Below, one piece after another: positions 19,435 through 34,015 of a stretch of 64,000 nt of DNA; position 1 is the stretch's first letter; each line of letters opens with the position of its first letter. The stretch is from NCBI RefSeq assembly GCF_009720485.1, contig NZ_CP045245.1, positions 1,488,001-1,552,000 of the forward strand. The letters are read 5' to 3'. This DNA comes from Cellulomonas sp. JZ18. Its GTDB lineage: Bacteria; Actinomycetota; Actinomycetes; Actinomycetales; Cellulomonadaceae. Below the pieces are notes generated by a model. The model had not been told where the DNA came from, searched no databases, and worked only from the letters and a program-made list of their open reading frames with translations. The position numbers and the translations under genes are program-made.

Positions 19435-19893
19435 CTACCAGCCGTGCAGGCGAGCGGCGGCACGGGCCACCCGTTCGAACACCGAGCGGTCGAGCGCGGC
19501 ACCCTCGCGGCGCACGGCGTGCGCAGGCAGGCGCAGCACGCGGTCGAGCCGGACCTCGCTCGGCCGGCGCCGCGCGTCCCACCCGCCGGTGCCGACGTCG
19601 GTCCACACCCGCCCGTGGCGGGCCTCGTCCGCGGCGTCGCGGTCGTGGTCCTGGCTGCTGAGCATGAGCGCCACGAGCGTGCGCCCCTCGCGCGCGAGGA
19701 CGAGCACCGGACGGTCCTTGCCGCGCGCGGGGTCGTCCTCGTAGGGGACCCACGCCCACACCACCTCGCCGGGGTCCGGGTCACCGTCCGCGGCAGGGGC
19801 GTAGGTCGGGCGCACCGGCCCGGGCGTCGCCGCGCTCCGGCCCCGGCGGGCGGTGCCCGGCGCGCGCGGCGTCCGGCGTGCCGGTCGGAGCAC
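19435..19893 (-). CDS. PemK/MazF-like protein without a visible antitoxin
   Basis: About 152 residues from the GTG at 19891-19893. The frame stays open to an ATG at 20061, but that longer form would overlap the divergent gene's start and is only Arg/Pro-rich. After a basic disordered start, the core GEVVWAWVPYEDDPARGKDR followed by PVLVLAREGRTLVALMLSSQ matches the SH3-like fold of PemK/MazF ribonucleases, including the GEVVW and RPVLVL strands. The C-terminal half (SEVRLDRVLRLPAHAVRREG) fits the family. No antitoxin gene adjoins it, so it may be a housekeeping relative instead of half of a toxin-antitoxin pair. Confidence 0.6.
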   Translation of the reverse strand: MLRPARRTPRAPGTARRGRSAATPGPVRPTYAPAADGDPDPGEVVWAWVPYEDDPARGKDRPVLVLAREGRTLVALMLSSQDHDRDAADEARHGRVWTDVGTGGWDARRRPSEVRLDRVLRLPAHAVRREGAALDRSVFERVARAAARLHGW

Positions 19894-20059
19894 CCCTCGT
19901 GCGACGGCCCGAGCACGGACGTCCAACGGCGCGGGCTCACGGGCGCCGAGCGTAGCGGGCGTACCCCGGGCACGGGTCCGGCGCAGCCCGTCCGCCGCCC
20001 CGTCGGCACGGCGCCGTGCCGTAACGCGGCGGTGACACGGCGGGGCTAGATTCGCGGCC

Positions 20060-21636
20060 ATGGCGGACCTGTTCGACGACTACCCGGCAGGGCCGGCCTG
20101 GGACGAGATGATCGGCCCCGACGGCGACGTCCACGCCGCCTACCGCAACGTGCACGCGGCGCTCGCGCAGCTGTCCGACGGCGAGCTGCGCGCCCGAGCC
20201 GAGACGCTGGCCCGCTCGTACCTGACGCAGGGCGTCACGTTCGACTTCGCGGGGGAGGAGCGCCCCTTCCCGCTCGACGTCGTGCCGCGCGTCCTCGGAG
20301 GGGACGAGTGGGAGCACGTCGCGCCGGGGGTGCAGCAGCGGGTGCGCGCGCTCGAGGCGTTCCTCGCGGACGTGTACGGCCCGCAGAAGGCCGTCGCGGA
20401 CGGCGTCGTCCCGCGGTCGGTCGTCGTCTCCTCGACGCACTTCCACCGGGCGGCGCGGGGCGTCGAGCCGCCGAACGGCGTGCGCGTCCACGTGTCCGGC
20501 ATCGACCTCGTCCGGGACTCGCTCGGCGGGTGGCGCGTGCTGGAGGACAACGTGCGCGTGCCCTCCGGGGTCAGCTACGTGCTGTCGAACCGGCGCGCCA
20601 TGGCGCAGACGTTCCCGGAGCTGTTCACCACGCTGCGCATCCGCCCGGTCGCGGACTACTCCCGGCGCCTGCTCGCGGCGCTCATCGCCGCGGCGCCGGC
20701 GGGCGTCGACGACCCGACCGTCGTCGTCCTGACCCCGGGCGTCTACAACAGCGCCTACTTCGAGCACACCCTGCTGGCCCGCACGATGGGCGTCGAGCTC
20801 GTCGAGGGCCGTGACCTGTACTGCGCGGGCGGGCGCGTCTGGATGCGCACGACGCAGGGGCGCCGGCGGGTGGACGTCATCTACCGGCGGGTCGACGACG
20901 AGTTCCTCGACCCCGTGGCGTTCCGCTCCGACTCGCTGCTCGGGTGCCCCGGGCTCATGACGTGCGCGCGGCTCGGCACGGTCACGCTCGCGAACGCGGT
21001 GGGCAACGGCGTCGCGGACGACAAGCTGCTGTACACCTACGTGCCGGACCTCATCCGCTACCACCTGGGCGAGGAGCCGATCCTCCCGAACGTCGACACG
21101 TGGCGGCTCGAGGACCGCGGTGCGCTCGAGGAGGTGCTCGACCGGCTCGACGAGCTGGTCGTCAAGCCCGTCGACGGGTCCGGCGGCAAGGGGCTCGTGG
21201 TCGGGCCGACGGCGTCCCCGTCCGAGCTCGACGCGCTGCGCGCCCGGCTGCGGGAGGACCCGCGGGGGTGGATCGCGCAACCGGTCGTGCAGCTCTCGAC
21301 CGTCCCGACGCTCGTCGAGGACGGTCTGCGCCCCCGGCACGTGGACCTGCGCCCGTTCGCGGTGAACGACGGCGAGTCGGTCTACGTGCTGCCGGGCGGG
21401 CTGACGCGCGTGGCGCTGCCCGAGGGGCAGCTGGTCGTCAACTCCTCCCAGGGCGGTGGCTCCAAGGACACGTGGGTGCTCGGGGGCGCGTACCGCGCCG
21501 CGCGCAGCAGCACGGGCAGCAGCAGCCGCAGCCCGTCGCGCAGGACGCGTCCGTGCCGATCGACTCCAGCCCCCAGGACGCCCGCGTGCAGGTCATGCAG
21601 CAGCAGCAGCAGGCGACGGGCGGTGGGACGTGCTGA
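20060..21636 (+). CDS. Circularly permuted type 2 ATP-grasp protein, frameshifted
   Basis: About 525 residues. Recognisable blocks of this family (DUF404/DUF407 type) are PFPLDVVPRVLGGDEW, VHVSGIDLVRD, WRVLEDNVRVPSGVSYVL, LTPGVYNSAYFEH, DVIYRRVDDEFLDP, NAVGNGVADDKLLYTYVPDL and VVKPVDGSGGKGLVVGP. The C-terminus reads in another frame after the G-run 21482-21486. One extra G gives a Gln-rich tail (RRAQQHGQQQPQPVAQDA, then MQQQQQATGGG) that ends exactly where the next gene starts. Such proteins are commonly encoded with alpha-E and transglutaminase-like proteins, as here, and are thought to make or modify a peptide. ATG follows TAGATT by seven bases. Confidence 0.88.
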
Positions 21637-22559
21637 GCCGGATCGCCGAGTCGCTGTTCTGGATCGGTCGGTACGTCGAGCGGGCGGACGACACCGCGCG
21701 TCTGCTCGACGTGCACGTGCAGATCCTCCTGGAGGACCCGTGGGCGGAGGAGGACGCCGCCTGCCGCTCGCTGCTGTCGGTCATGGACCGTCCGGCGCCG
21801 CCGCCCGACGTGGACGTGGGCCGCGAGCACGTGCTCGACGTCCTCGCCTACGACCGGTTCTCCCCGTCGGCGATCGCGGGCGCGCTCGTCGCGGCCCGCG
21901 AGAACGCCCGGCGCGCGCGCGAGATCGTCTCCACCGAGCTGTGGGAGTGCCTCAACGCGACGTGGAACCAGCTCCCGACGCACATGCGGCCCACCCGCCC
22001 GCACGACTACTTCACGTGGGTGCGGGAGCGCGCCGCGATCGTCGCCGGGATCATGGACGGCACGACGTCGCGCGACGAGACGTGGTCCTTCATGGTGCTC
22101 GGGCGCTCGATCGAGCGGGCCGACATGACAGCCCGGCTCCTGACGACACGCGCGCTCGCGGGCTCCGCCGGGCCCGGCTGGACCACGCTGCTGCGCTCGT
22201 GCGGTGCGCACGAGGCGTTCCTGCGCACGTACCGCGGCACGGCGCCGGACGAGCGGGCGGCCGGCTTCCTGCTGCTGGACCGGCTGTTCCCACGGTCGAT
22301 CGTGTCGGCCCTCAACCAGGCCGAGGCCTGCCTGACGGCGCTGGAGCCCGTCGCCGACCGCGTGGGCGTCGACGACGCCCGCCGCCACCTCGGCCACGTC
22401 CGTTCGAACCTGGAGTACCGCCCGCTGATGGAGATCCTCGACGACCTGCCGCGCGAGATGGAGCTCGTCCAGCGGGCGTGCTCCGCGGCGTCCGACTCGG
22501 TGCGCGGCCGGTACTTCCCGACGGGTGCGGAGCTGACGTGGGTCGGGGAGGCGCTGTGA
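21630..22559 (+). CDS. Alpha-E domain-containing protein
   Basis: 309 residues, almost entirely helical. It opens with MLSRIAESLFWIGRYVERAD, the signature of the alpha-E (DUF403) family, and later contains FMVLGRSIERADMTARLL. The GTG start overlaps the stop of the ATP-grasp gene and its own stop overlaps the transglutaminase start, so all three are translationally coupled. Its biochemical role is unknown; the constant linkage suggests that it works in the same complex or pathway as its neighbours. Confidence 0.92.
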   Translation: MLSRIAESLFWIGRYVERADDTARLLDVHVQILLEDPWAEEDAACRSLLSVMDRPAPPPDVDVGREHVLDVLAYDRFSPSAIAGALVAARENARRAREIVSTELWECLNATWNQLPTHMRPTRPHDYFTWVRERAAIVAGIMDGTTSRDETWSFMVLGRSIERADMTARLLTTRALAGSAGPGWTTLLRSCGAHEAFLRTYRGTAPDERAAGFLLLDRLFPRSIVSALNQAEACLTALEPVADRVGVDDARRHLGHVRSNLEYRPLMEILDDLPREMELVQRACSAASDSVRGRYFPTGAELTWVGEAL

Positions 22560-23395
22560 GCCGGCTGCACGTGGTGCACACGTCGACGTTCCGGTACGCG
22601 CAGCCGGTGCAGGCGTCGTACAACGAGGCCCGCATGACGCCGCTGTCGCAGCCCGGGCAGCAGGTGCTGTCGTCGCGCCTGGAGGCGCAGCCGCACACCT
22701 GGTCCCACGAGTACCGCGACTACTGGGGGACGCACGTCACGGCGTTCGAGGTGCTCGCACCCCACACGGGCCTCGTGCTGACGGCCGAGCACGTCGTGGA
22801 GGTCGCGCCGCGCCCGTCGCGCTCGCTGGACGTCGGGTGGGACCTGCTGCACGGAGCCGAGGTCCGGGACCGGTTCGCCGAGCTCCTGGCCGACGGTCCG
22901 ACGACGACCGTGCCGGACGAGGTCGTCGCCCTGGCGCGCGCCGCCGCGGACGGGCTCGCGCCCGCGGCCGCCGCCGAGGCGGTGTGCCTCGCCGTGCGCG
23001 ACGGGCTCGAGTACGTCCCCGGCGTGACGACGGTGCACACGCCGGCGGCGGAGGCGTGGGCGCGCCGCACGGGTGTGTGCCAGGACATGGCGCACCTCGC
23101 CCTCGGGGCGCTGCGCTCGGTGGGCATCCCGGCGCGGTACGTCTCGGGGTACCTGCACCCGGACGCGAGCGGCGAGATCGGGCGCACGGTCACCGGCGAG
23201 TCGCACGCGTGGGTCGAGTGGTGGACCGGGGAGTGGTGCGGCTTCGACCCCACGAACCGGGTCGCCGTGGGGGAGCACCACGTCGTGCTGGGGCGGGGCC
23301 GGTCCTACGACGACGTGCCGCCGCTGCGCGGCATCTACGCCGGTCCGCCGACCGAGGACCTCGTCGTGCAGGTGCGCATCACGCGCGAGGCCTGA
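22556..23395 (+). CDS. Transglutaminase-like cysteine protease family protein
   Basis: 279 residues. The N-terminal beta domain opens MSRLHVVHTSTFRYAQPVQA, typical of bacterial transglutaminase N-terminal domains. The papain-like triad is visible: Cys in RTGVCQDMAHL, His in GESHAWVEWW and Asp in GFDPTNRV. No signal peptide is seen, so it should be cytoplasmic. It is the last gene of the ATP-grasp/alpha-E/transglutaminase set. The inferred function is proteolysis or cross-linking of the ATP-grasp product. Confidence 0.92.
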   Translation: MSRLHVVHTSTFRYAQPVQASYNEARMTPLSQPGQQVLSSRLEAQPHTWSHEYRDYWGTHVTAFEVLAPHTGLVLTAEHVVEVAPRPSRSLDVGWDLLHGAEVRDRFAELLADGPTTTVPDEVVALARAAADGLAPAAAAEAVCLAVRDGLEYVPGVTTVHTPAAEAWARRTGVCQDMAHLALGALRSVGIPARYVSGYLHPDASGEIGRTVTGESHAWVEWWTGEWCGFDPTNRVAVGEHHVVLGRGRSYDDVPPLRGIYAGPPTEDLVVQVRITREA

Positions 23396-23422
23396 CCTGC
23401 GGCGTCGCGGCTCGTGCGGCCG

Positions 23423-24181
23423 TCAGGGGGTCGTGCGCTCGGCGAGCATGTGGTCGAGCGCCTCCCGGCTGCCCTGCACGCGCACGCCGCCGTCGTCCGC
23501 CCCGCGGCGGCGCCACAGCAGCAGCGCGAGCTGCTCGGCCGGTCCCGCGACGACGACGTCGGGCTCCGTGGACACCTCCGGCGCCGCCTCGAAGGTCCAC
23601 GCGCGGGCGACGTCCTCCGCCTCGACACGGACCCGCACGGGCAGCGGCGCCATGCGGCCCAGCCGGACCTGGCGGGGCTGCATGACGGTGACGAGCTCGT
23701 CGACGGTGTCCGCCCAGAGTGCCGCGGGCGACGGCGCGGGCACGCCCGCCGCCGTGCGCAGGTCCCAGAGGTGCACGAGCGTCTCGTGCACCTGCCGGCG
23801 GTGCCAGAACGCCACCGGTCCCGGCCCGACGAGCGTGCTGGTCGTCGCGTCGGGGTCCAGCGCGCCGAGCGTCTCGCGCAGCTCCCGCGCGCACCCGTCG
23901 TACAGCTCGTCGAGGACGAACGGACCGCGCCCGAGCGGCACCTCCCGCGTGCGCGCCGCCTGCGCCGCCGCCCAGTGGTGGATCCGCGCGAGGTGCACGA
24001 CGAGGTGGCGCACCCGCCACCGCCCGCACCAGGGCACGCGCGCCTCCGGGTCCGTCCGCCGGGCGGCGTCGAGGAACCGCGCCTGCAGGTCGGCGAGCAG
24101 ATCGAGGTAGGTGGCGTCGACCCCGGGCGGGCGCGGAGCGGCACCCGCGGGGACGGGTGGGGCCGACAGGTCGCTCGTCAT
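23423..24181 (-). CDS. Maleylpyruvate isomerase family (DinB-like, mycothiol-dependent type) protein
   Basis: 252 residues in the actinobacterial TIGR03083 pattern. An N-terminal four-helix DinB-like bundle has metal-binding histidines in WRVRHLVVHLARIHHW and HRRQVHETLVHLWDLRTA. A C-terminal domain (~165-250) ends with PAEQLALLLWRRRG. Members are presumed metal-dependent, thiol-cofactor enzymes, in actinobacteria probably using mycothiol. The substrate is not readable from sequence. It lies convergent to the transglutaminase gene and divergent from lepA. Confidence 0.8.
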   Translation of the reverse strand: MTSDLSAPPVPAGAAPRPPGVDATYLDLLADLQARFLDAARRTDPEARVPWCGRWRVRHLVVHLARIHHWAAAQAARTREVPLGRGPFVLDELYDGCARELRETLGALDPDATTSTLVGPGPVAFWHRRQVHETLVHLWDLRTAAGVPAPSPAALWADTVDELVTVMQPRQVRLGRMAPLPVRVRVEAEDVARAWTFEAAPEVSTEPDVVVAGPAEQLALLLWRRRGADDGGVRVQGSREALDHMLAERTTP

Positions 24182-24300
24182 GGGAGCATGGTGGTACCGA
24201 CCCCTGACACCGAGCCAGACCCCGCGCCCGGTGCCGTCGGACCCAGACGAACCCTCGTGCCGGACGCGGCACGGACCAGAACCGGGAGCTGAGAGAGCGC

Positions 24301-26190
24301 GTGTCCCCGATCCCGAGCGCCGCCGCCGCGGCTCGCATCGCCCCGGCGGCGACGACGCCCGAGCTGCTGCGCAACTTCTGCATCATCGCGCACATCGACC
24401 ACGGGAAGTCGACCCTGGCCGACCGCATGCTGCAGCTCACGGGCGTCGTCGAGGCGCGCGCCATGCGCGCGCAGTACCTCGACCGGATGGACATCGAGCG
24501 CGAGCGCGGCATCACGATCAAGTCGCAGGCCGTGCGCATGCCGTGGGAGGTCGACGGCACGCCGTACGCGCTCAACATGATCGACACCCCGGGGCACGTG
24601 GACTTCACGTACGAGGTCTCGCGCTCCCTCGCCGCCTGCGAGGGCGCGGTGCTGCTGGTCGACGCGGCGCAGGGCATCGAGGCGCAGACGCTCGCGAACC
24701 TCTACCTGGCGCTCGAGAACGACCTGCAGATCATCCCGGTGCTGAACAAGATCGACCTCCCCGCCGCCCAGCCGGAGAAGTACGCCGAGGAGCTCGCGGG
24801 GCTCGTGGGCGGCGAGCCCGAGGACGTCCTGCGCGTCTCGGGCAAGACGGGCGAGGGCGTCGAGGCGCTGCTCGACCGGATCGTGCGCACCGTGCCCGCG
24901 CCCGTGGGTGTCGCGGACGCGCCCGCCCGCGCCATGATCTTCGACTCCGTGTACGACACCTACCGCGGCGTCGTGACCTACGTCCGCGTGGTCGACGGCC
25001 GGCTGGACCCGCGCGAGCGCATCGCGATGATGTCGACGCGCGCCACCCACGAGCTGCTCGAGATCGGCGTCATCTCGCCCGAGCCGGTCCCGACGAAGGG
25101 GCTCGGCGTCGGCGAGGTGGGCTACCTCATCACGGGCGTGAAGGACGTGCGCCAGTCGAAGGTCGGCGACACCGTCACCAACCAGGCGAAGCCGGCGACC
25201 GAGGCGCTCGGCGGCTACTCCGACCCCAAGCCCATGGTCTTCTCGGGCCTCTACCCGATCGACGGCTCGGACTACCCGGCGCTGCGCGACGCGCTCGACA
25301 AGCTGAAGCTCAACGACGCGGCGCTCAACTACGAGCCCGAGACGTCGGTCGCGCTGGGCTTCGGGTTCCGCGTCGGGTTCCTCGGCCTGCTGCACCTGGA
25401 GATCATCCGGGAGCGCCTCGAGCGCGAGTTCGACCTCGACCTCATCTCGACCGCACCGAACGTCGTGTACGAGGTCGTGCTGGAGGACCGCACGCGCGTC
25501 GAGGTCACGAACCCCAGCGAGTTCCCGGGCGGCAAGATCCGCGAGGTGCACGAGCCGGTCGTCAAGGCCACGATCCTCGCCCCGAGCGAGTTCATCGGCG
25601 CGATCATGGAGCTCTGCCAGTCCAAGCGCGGCGACCTCAAGGGCATGGACTACCTGTCCGAGGACCGCGTCGAGATGCGCTACGTCCTGCCGCTCGCCGA
25701 GATCGTCTTCGACTTCTTCGACCAGCTGAAGTCGCGCACGCGCGGGTACGCCAGCCTCGACTACGAGCCCCTGGGCGACCAGGTCGCCGACCTCGTCAAG
25801 GTCGACATCCTGCTGCAGGGCGAGCAGGTCGACGCGTTCAGCGCGATCGTCCACAAGGACAAGGCGTACGCGTACGGCGTCATGATGACGGCGAAGCTCA
25901 AGGAGCTCATCCCGCGCCAGCAGTTCGAGGTGCCGATCCAGGCCGCCATCGGCTCGCGGATCATCGCCCGCGAGACCATCCGCGCGATCCGCAAGGACGT
26001 CCTCGCCAAGTGCTACGGCGGCGACATCACCCGCAAGCGCAAGCTGCTGGAGAAGCAGAAGGAGGGCAAGAAGCGCATGAAGACGATCGGCCGGGTCGAC
26101 GTGCCGCAGGAGGCCTTCATCGCCGCGCTCTCCTCGGACGGTGCGGGCTCCGGTGGCGGCAAGGACGCGAAGGACGCGAAGAAGAAGTGA
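24301..26190 (+). CDS. lepA: Elongation factor 4 (LepA)
   Basis: 629 residues. The translational GTPase motifs are intact: [14 protein letters not shown] (G1), RGITIKSQ (G2), DTPGHVDF (G3), NKIDL (G4) and SGKTGEG (G5). Domains II and III, the EF-G-like domain V and the LepA-specific C-terminal domain ([17 protein letters not shown]) follow. LepA acts on the ribosome in elongation quality control and 30S assembly. The GTG follows a weak GAGAG. hemW begins 10 bases downstream, the same pairing found in many bacteria. Confidence 0.97.
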   Translation: MSPIPSAAAAARIAPAATTPELLRNFCIIAHIDHGKSTLADRMLQLTGVVEARAMRAQYLDRMDIERERGITIKSQAVRMPWEVDGTPYALNMIDTPGHVDFTYEVSRSLAACEGAVLLVDAAQGIEAQTLANLYLALENDLQIIPVLNKIDLPAAQPEKYAEELAGLVGGEPEDVLRVSGKTGEGVEALLDRIVRTVPAPVGVADAPARAMIFDSVYDTYRGVVTYVRVVDGRLDPRERIAMMSTRATHELLEIGVISPEPVPTKGLGVGEVGYLITGVKDVRQSKVGDTVTNQAKPATEALGGYSDPKPMVFSGLYPIDGSDYPALRDALDKLKLNDAALNYEPETSVALGFGFRVGFLGLLHLEIIRERLEREFDLDLISTAPNVVYEVVLEDRTRVEVTNPSEFPGGKIREVHEPVVKATILAPSEFIGAIMELCQSKRGDLKGMDYLSEDRVEMRYVLPLAEIVFDFFDQLKSRTRGYASLDYEPLGDQVADLVKVDILLQGEQVDAFSAIVHKDKAYAYGVMMTAKLKELIPRQQFEVPIQAAIGSRIIARETIRAIRKDVLAKCYGGDITRKRKLLEKQKEGKKRMKTIGRVDVPQEAFIAALSSDGAGSGGGKDAKDAKKK

Positions 26191-26200
26191 CGGTGCGGGC

Positions 26201-27439
26201 ATGAGCCCGGCCCTGCCCGAGGGCGACGTCCCGCCGCCCGACGGTGCGCTGCCGGCGTCGGTCGTGGCGCGCTCGGCGGGCCGCGCGTTCGGCGTCTACC
26301 TGCACGTGCCGTTCTGCGCCGTGCGGTGCGGCTACTGCGACTTCAACACCTACACGGCGACGGAGCTCGGCGGTGGCGCGAGCCTGGCCGCCTACGCGTC
26401 GACGGCGCTCGAGGAGATCGCTCTCGCCGACCGCGTGCTGCGGGGGGCCGGTCTCCCGGCCCGGCAGGTGTCGACCGTGTTCGTGGGTGGGGGCACGCCC
26501 ACGCTGCTGCCGGTCGACGACCTCGTGCGGATGCTCGACGGCGTGCGAGCGACGTGGGGCCTGGCACCGGGAGCCGAGGTGACGACGGAGGCGAACCCGG
26601 ACTCGGTGACGCCCGACGGCCTGCGCCGGCTCGCCGCGGCGGGGTTCACCCGGGTGTCCTTCGGCATGCAGTCGGCGGTGCCCCACGTCCTCGCGACCCT
26701 CGACCGCACGCACGACCCGCGGCGCGTCCCCGACGTGGTGCGCTGGGCCAGGGACGCGGGCCTGCGCGTGTCGCTCGACCTGATCTACGGGACGCCGGGC
26801 GAGACCCTGGACGACTGGCGCCGCAGCCTCGAGGTCGCGCTCGCCACCGGGGTCGACCACGTCAGCGCGTACGCGCTGGTCGTGGAGCCGGGCACCCGCA
26901 TGGCGGTCCAGGTCCGCCGGGGCGAGCTGACCCTCCCCGACGAGGACGACCAGGCGGCGAAGTACGAGCTCGCGGACGAGCTGCTCACGGCCGCCGGCCT
27001 GCGCTGGTACGAGGTGAGCAACTGGGCGCGCACGCCCGCGGACGCCTCGGCCCACAACCTCGGGTACTGGCGGGGCGACGACTGGTGGGGCGTGGGCCCG
27101 GGCGCGCACAGCCACGTCGGCGGCGTGCGCTGGTGGAACGTCAAGCACCCGCGCGCGTACGCGGACCGCCTGGCGTCCGGGCGCAGCCCCGCCGCCGGCC
27201 GTGAGGTCGTCGACGCGGGGACGGCGGCGCTCGAGCACGTCATGCTCGGGGTGCGCATCGCCGAGGGCCTGCCCATCGGCGAGCTCGCGCCGCCGGCACG
27301 GGCCGCCGTCGCGGGTCTGGTCGCCGACGGCCTCGTCGACCCGCGTGCGGCCCTGGGCATCGACGGGACGCGGCGCGTCGTCCTGACCCGCCGCGGACGG
27401 CTGCTCGCCGACGCCGTGGTCCGCACGCTCGCGGCCTGA
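26201..27439 (+). CDS. hemW: Radical SAM heme chaperone HemW
   Basis: 412 residues from an ATG ten bases after lepA. The radical SAM cluster motif is CAVRCGYC with a phenylalanine (F-N-T-Y) following; GGGTPTLL and EANPDS bind SAM, and the C-terminal HemW domain includes SNWARTPADASAHNLGYWRG. This family was long annotated as oxygen-independent coproporphyrinogen oxidase but acts as a heme-trafficking chaperone. The lepA-hemW order supports the call. A 40-residue N-terminal extension precedes VYLHVPFC. Confidence 0.95.
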   Translation: MSPALPEGDVPPPDGALPASVVARSAGRAFGVYLHVPFCAVRCGYCDFNTYTATELGGGASLAAYASTALEEIALADRVLRGAGLPARQVSTVFVGGGTPTLLPVDDLVRMLDGVRATWGLAPGAEVTTEANPDSVTPDGLRRLAAAGFTRVSFGMQSAVPHVLATLDRTHDPRRVPDVVRWARDAGLRVSLDLIYGTPGETLDDWRRSLEVALATGVDHVSAYALVVEPGTRMAVQVRRGELTLPDEDDQAAKYELADELLTAAGLRWYEVSNWARTPADASAHNLGYWRGDDWWGVGPGAHSHVGGVRWWNVKHPRAYADRLASGRSPAAGREVVDAGTAALEHVMLGVRIAEGLPIGELAPPARAAVAGLVADGLVDPRAALGIDGTRRVVLTRRGRLLADAVVRTLAA

Positions 27440-27682
27440 CGGCGGCACGGCGCGAGCACCTCGTCCGGGCCGCAGCCCGGGCGGTGCGCGGACGCGCCGA
27501 GGTCGCCGTGCTCGGGGCGAGGGGCAGAACCGGCGCGGGGACCGCGTGACAGCCATCACCGTCCGGGCCTGGGAATGGATCCGCGCTGGGTCCGGTTGAG
27601 AGTCGTGAGGGCAGCGCGACGGCCCCGGCGAGCACCTCCGCGAGCAGGGCGGACCGCGTGACCGTGGTCACCGGCGGCAGGG

Positions 27683-27712
27683 TTTGCGTGGGGGGCTGGG
27701 TTCGCGTAATGT
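27683..27712 (+). promoter_or_regulatory. Candidate distal rrn promoter P0
   Basis: TTTGCG (27683-27688), an 18-base spacer and TAATGT (27707-27712). It lies upstream of the three repeated promoter units and differs from them in sequence. Confidence 0.4.
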
Positions 27713-27866
27713 TCTCTAGGCCCGCCCGGCAGGGAGGCACGGACACCGTGATGGTGGCCGGTCCCGCGGAGCAGGGCACAACCCCGGTTCGGATCACCCA
27801 GGCGCTGTGCGCGTCGGGGTGTGAGGTGCGGGTGGGTCGTTTCTTGCGTGTGCTGGTCGTTTCGGC

Positions 27867-27897
27867 GGTCGGGGTGCGGGGAATGGCCTGGTAGCGT
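27867..27897 (+). promoter_or_regulatory. rrn promoter unit P1
   Basis: GGTCGGGG (27867-27874) followed 17 bases later by TAGCGT (27892-27897) and GTGGAAA. It is the first of three related units spaced about 72 bases apart. Confidence 0.55.
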
Positions 27898-27939
27898 GGA
27901 AATCGTTGCTGGAGAGGGAATTGTGTCGGCCGTTACGGC

Positions 27940-27969
27940 GGTCGGGGCGAGGAATTCTTCTGGTACGGT
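27940..27969 (+). promoter_or_regulatory. rrn promoter unit P2
   Basis: GGTCGGGG (27940-27947), a 16-base spacer and TACGGT (27964-27969), followed by GGAAACAC. It repeats the plan of P1. Confidence 0.55.
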
Positions 27970-28010
27970 GGAAACACAACGGCAGTCCTGCTGGAAACGG
28001 TCACCTCGGT

Positions 28011-28041
28011 GGTCGGGGAAAGCGTAAGGGTCTGCTAGGGT
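28011..28041 (+). promoter_or_regulatory. rrn promoter unit P3
   Basis: GGTCGGGG (28011-28018), a 17-base spacer and TAGGGT (28036-28041), followed by GGATGAG. It is closest to the 16S gene and about 50 bases before the conserved leader block. Confidence 0.55.
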
Positions 28042-28275
28042 GGATGAGCCTCCTGCGGGAAGCCCGAGAGGGTGGATCGAGGATGAGCGTCTGTTCCTTG
28101 AGAACTCAACAGTGTGCCAAGTAGTCGATGCCATTTGTTTGGTGTCGAGCCCAGATCGTGATCCGCGTCCCCGTGGTGATGGTCTGGGGTAGAGACCAGT
28201 TTCGGCCCTGCTTCGTGTGGGGTTTCTTTGTGTGTCTGTTGCCTGCCGGGTTCGCCTGGTGGGTGGCGTGTGACA

Positions 28276-33402
<5,127 letters not shown>

Positions 33403-33483
33403 CACTTCATTCTTTGCTACGCGTCCACTGTGCGGTTCCCGAGAAATCAACGGGTCCACGACCTGCTTGACAATCTCGACCGT
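33403..33483 (+). other. 23S-5S spacer with the 3' half of the processing stem
   Basis: Bases 33421-33438 (GCGTCCACTGTGCGGTTC) pair with 30256-30273 over 18 positions with one G-U pair, bracketing the 23S rRNA. This is the expected RNase III-type substrate. Confidence 0.7.
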
Positions 33484-33600
33484 GTTACGGCGGTCATAGC
33501 GAAGGGGAAACGCCCGGTCCCATTCCGAACCCGGAAGCTAAGCCCTTCAGCGCCGATGGTACTGCACTCGCCAGGGTGTGGGAGAGTAGGACGCCGCCGG
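33484..33600 (+). rRNA. rrf: 5S ribosomal RNA
   Basis: About 117 bases starting GTTACGGCGGTCATAGC and ending at the complementary GGACGCCGCCGG. The conserved CCGAACCCGGAAGCTAAGCC loop is present. The ends are approximate. Confidence 0.95.
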
Positions 33601-33610
33601 ACAACCATTC

Positions 33611-33646
33611 CACGAAGGCCCACCCGACACCGGGTGGGCCTTCGTG
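33611..33646 (+). terminator. rrn operon terminator
   Basis: A perfect 16-bp stem, 33611-33626 with 33631-33646, with a 4-base loop, starting ten bases after 5S. Confidence 0.9.
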
Positions 33647-34015
33647 CATTCCCGGCACCTTTCGCGTCATAGCTTCTCCGAGACCGTCCGCACCCTTACC
33701 GGTTCTTCCACCCCGCTGGTCCGCTCCGGCACGGCTTCGGAGGCTCACCGAGCTCGGCATCGTGTGCTCGCTCGCCCGGCACGGTCCCCGCCGTCACGGG
33801 CCGCCTGCACGCGCCGTGAACGCGCGTCCCGCAAGCCGAACCCGTGCCGCCACCGGCACGTGCGAACAGTCGGCGCGTCGCGGCCGATGCGCGTGCGAGT
33901 GCACGCGCATGAGCGGGCGGCGTGAGGCGGGCGCCGGGCCGCCATCGACGTAGGCCACGCAGACCCTCAGCTCGACGTACTCGCCGCCGGCGTCGTGACG
34001 GCGTCGCTCCGCGCC
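33647..34015. other. Intergenic region, no gene seen
   Basis: 369 bases between the rrn terminator and the DUF4870 gene end. ORFs here on both strands are short and low-complexity (Arg/Pro/Ala) and overlap each other. I see no tRNA or repeat. Confidence 0.5.

Larger units (their letters stand above)
27440..28275 (+). promoter_or_regulatory. rrn upstream and leader region
   Basis: 836 bases without a credible gene. The left part (27440-27680) shows nothing recognisable. The right part carries stacked promoter-like units and the rRNA leader with the conserved TGTTCCTTGAGAACTCAACAG block (28092-28112), which resembles antitermination/processing leaders of actinobacterial rrn operons. The stretch from ~28120 to 28275 is transcribed leader that ends at the mature 16S end. 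Confidence 0.7.

Noticed and set aside
27658..27894. 78-codon plus-strand ORF in the rrn upstream region
   Set aside because: It overlaps promoter repeats, ends in a -10 box and has no family-like sequence.
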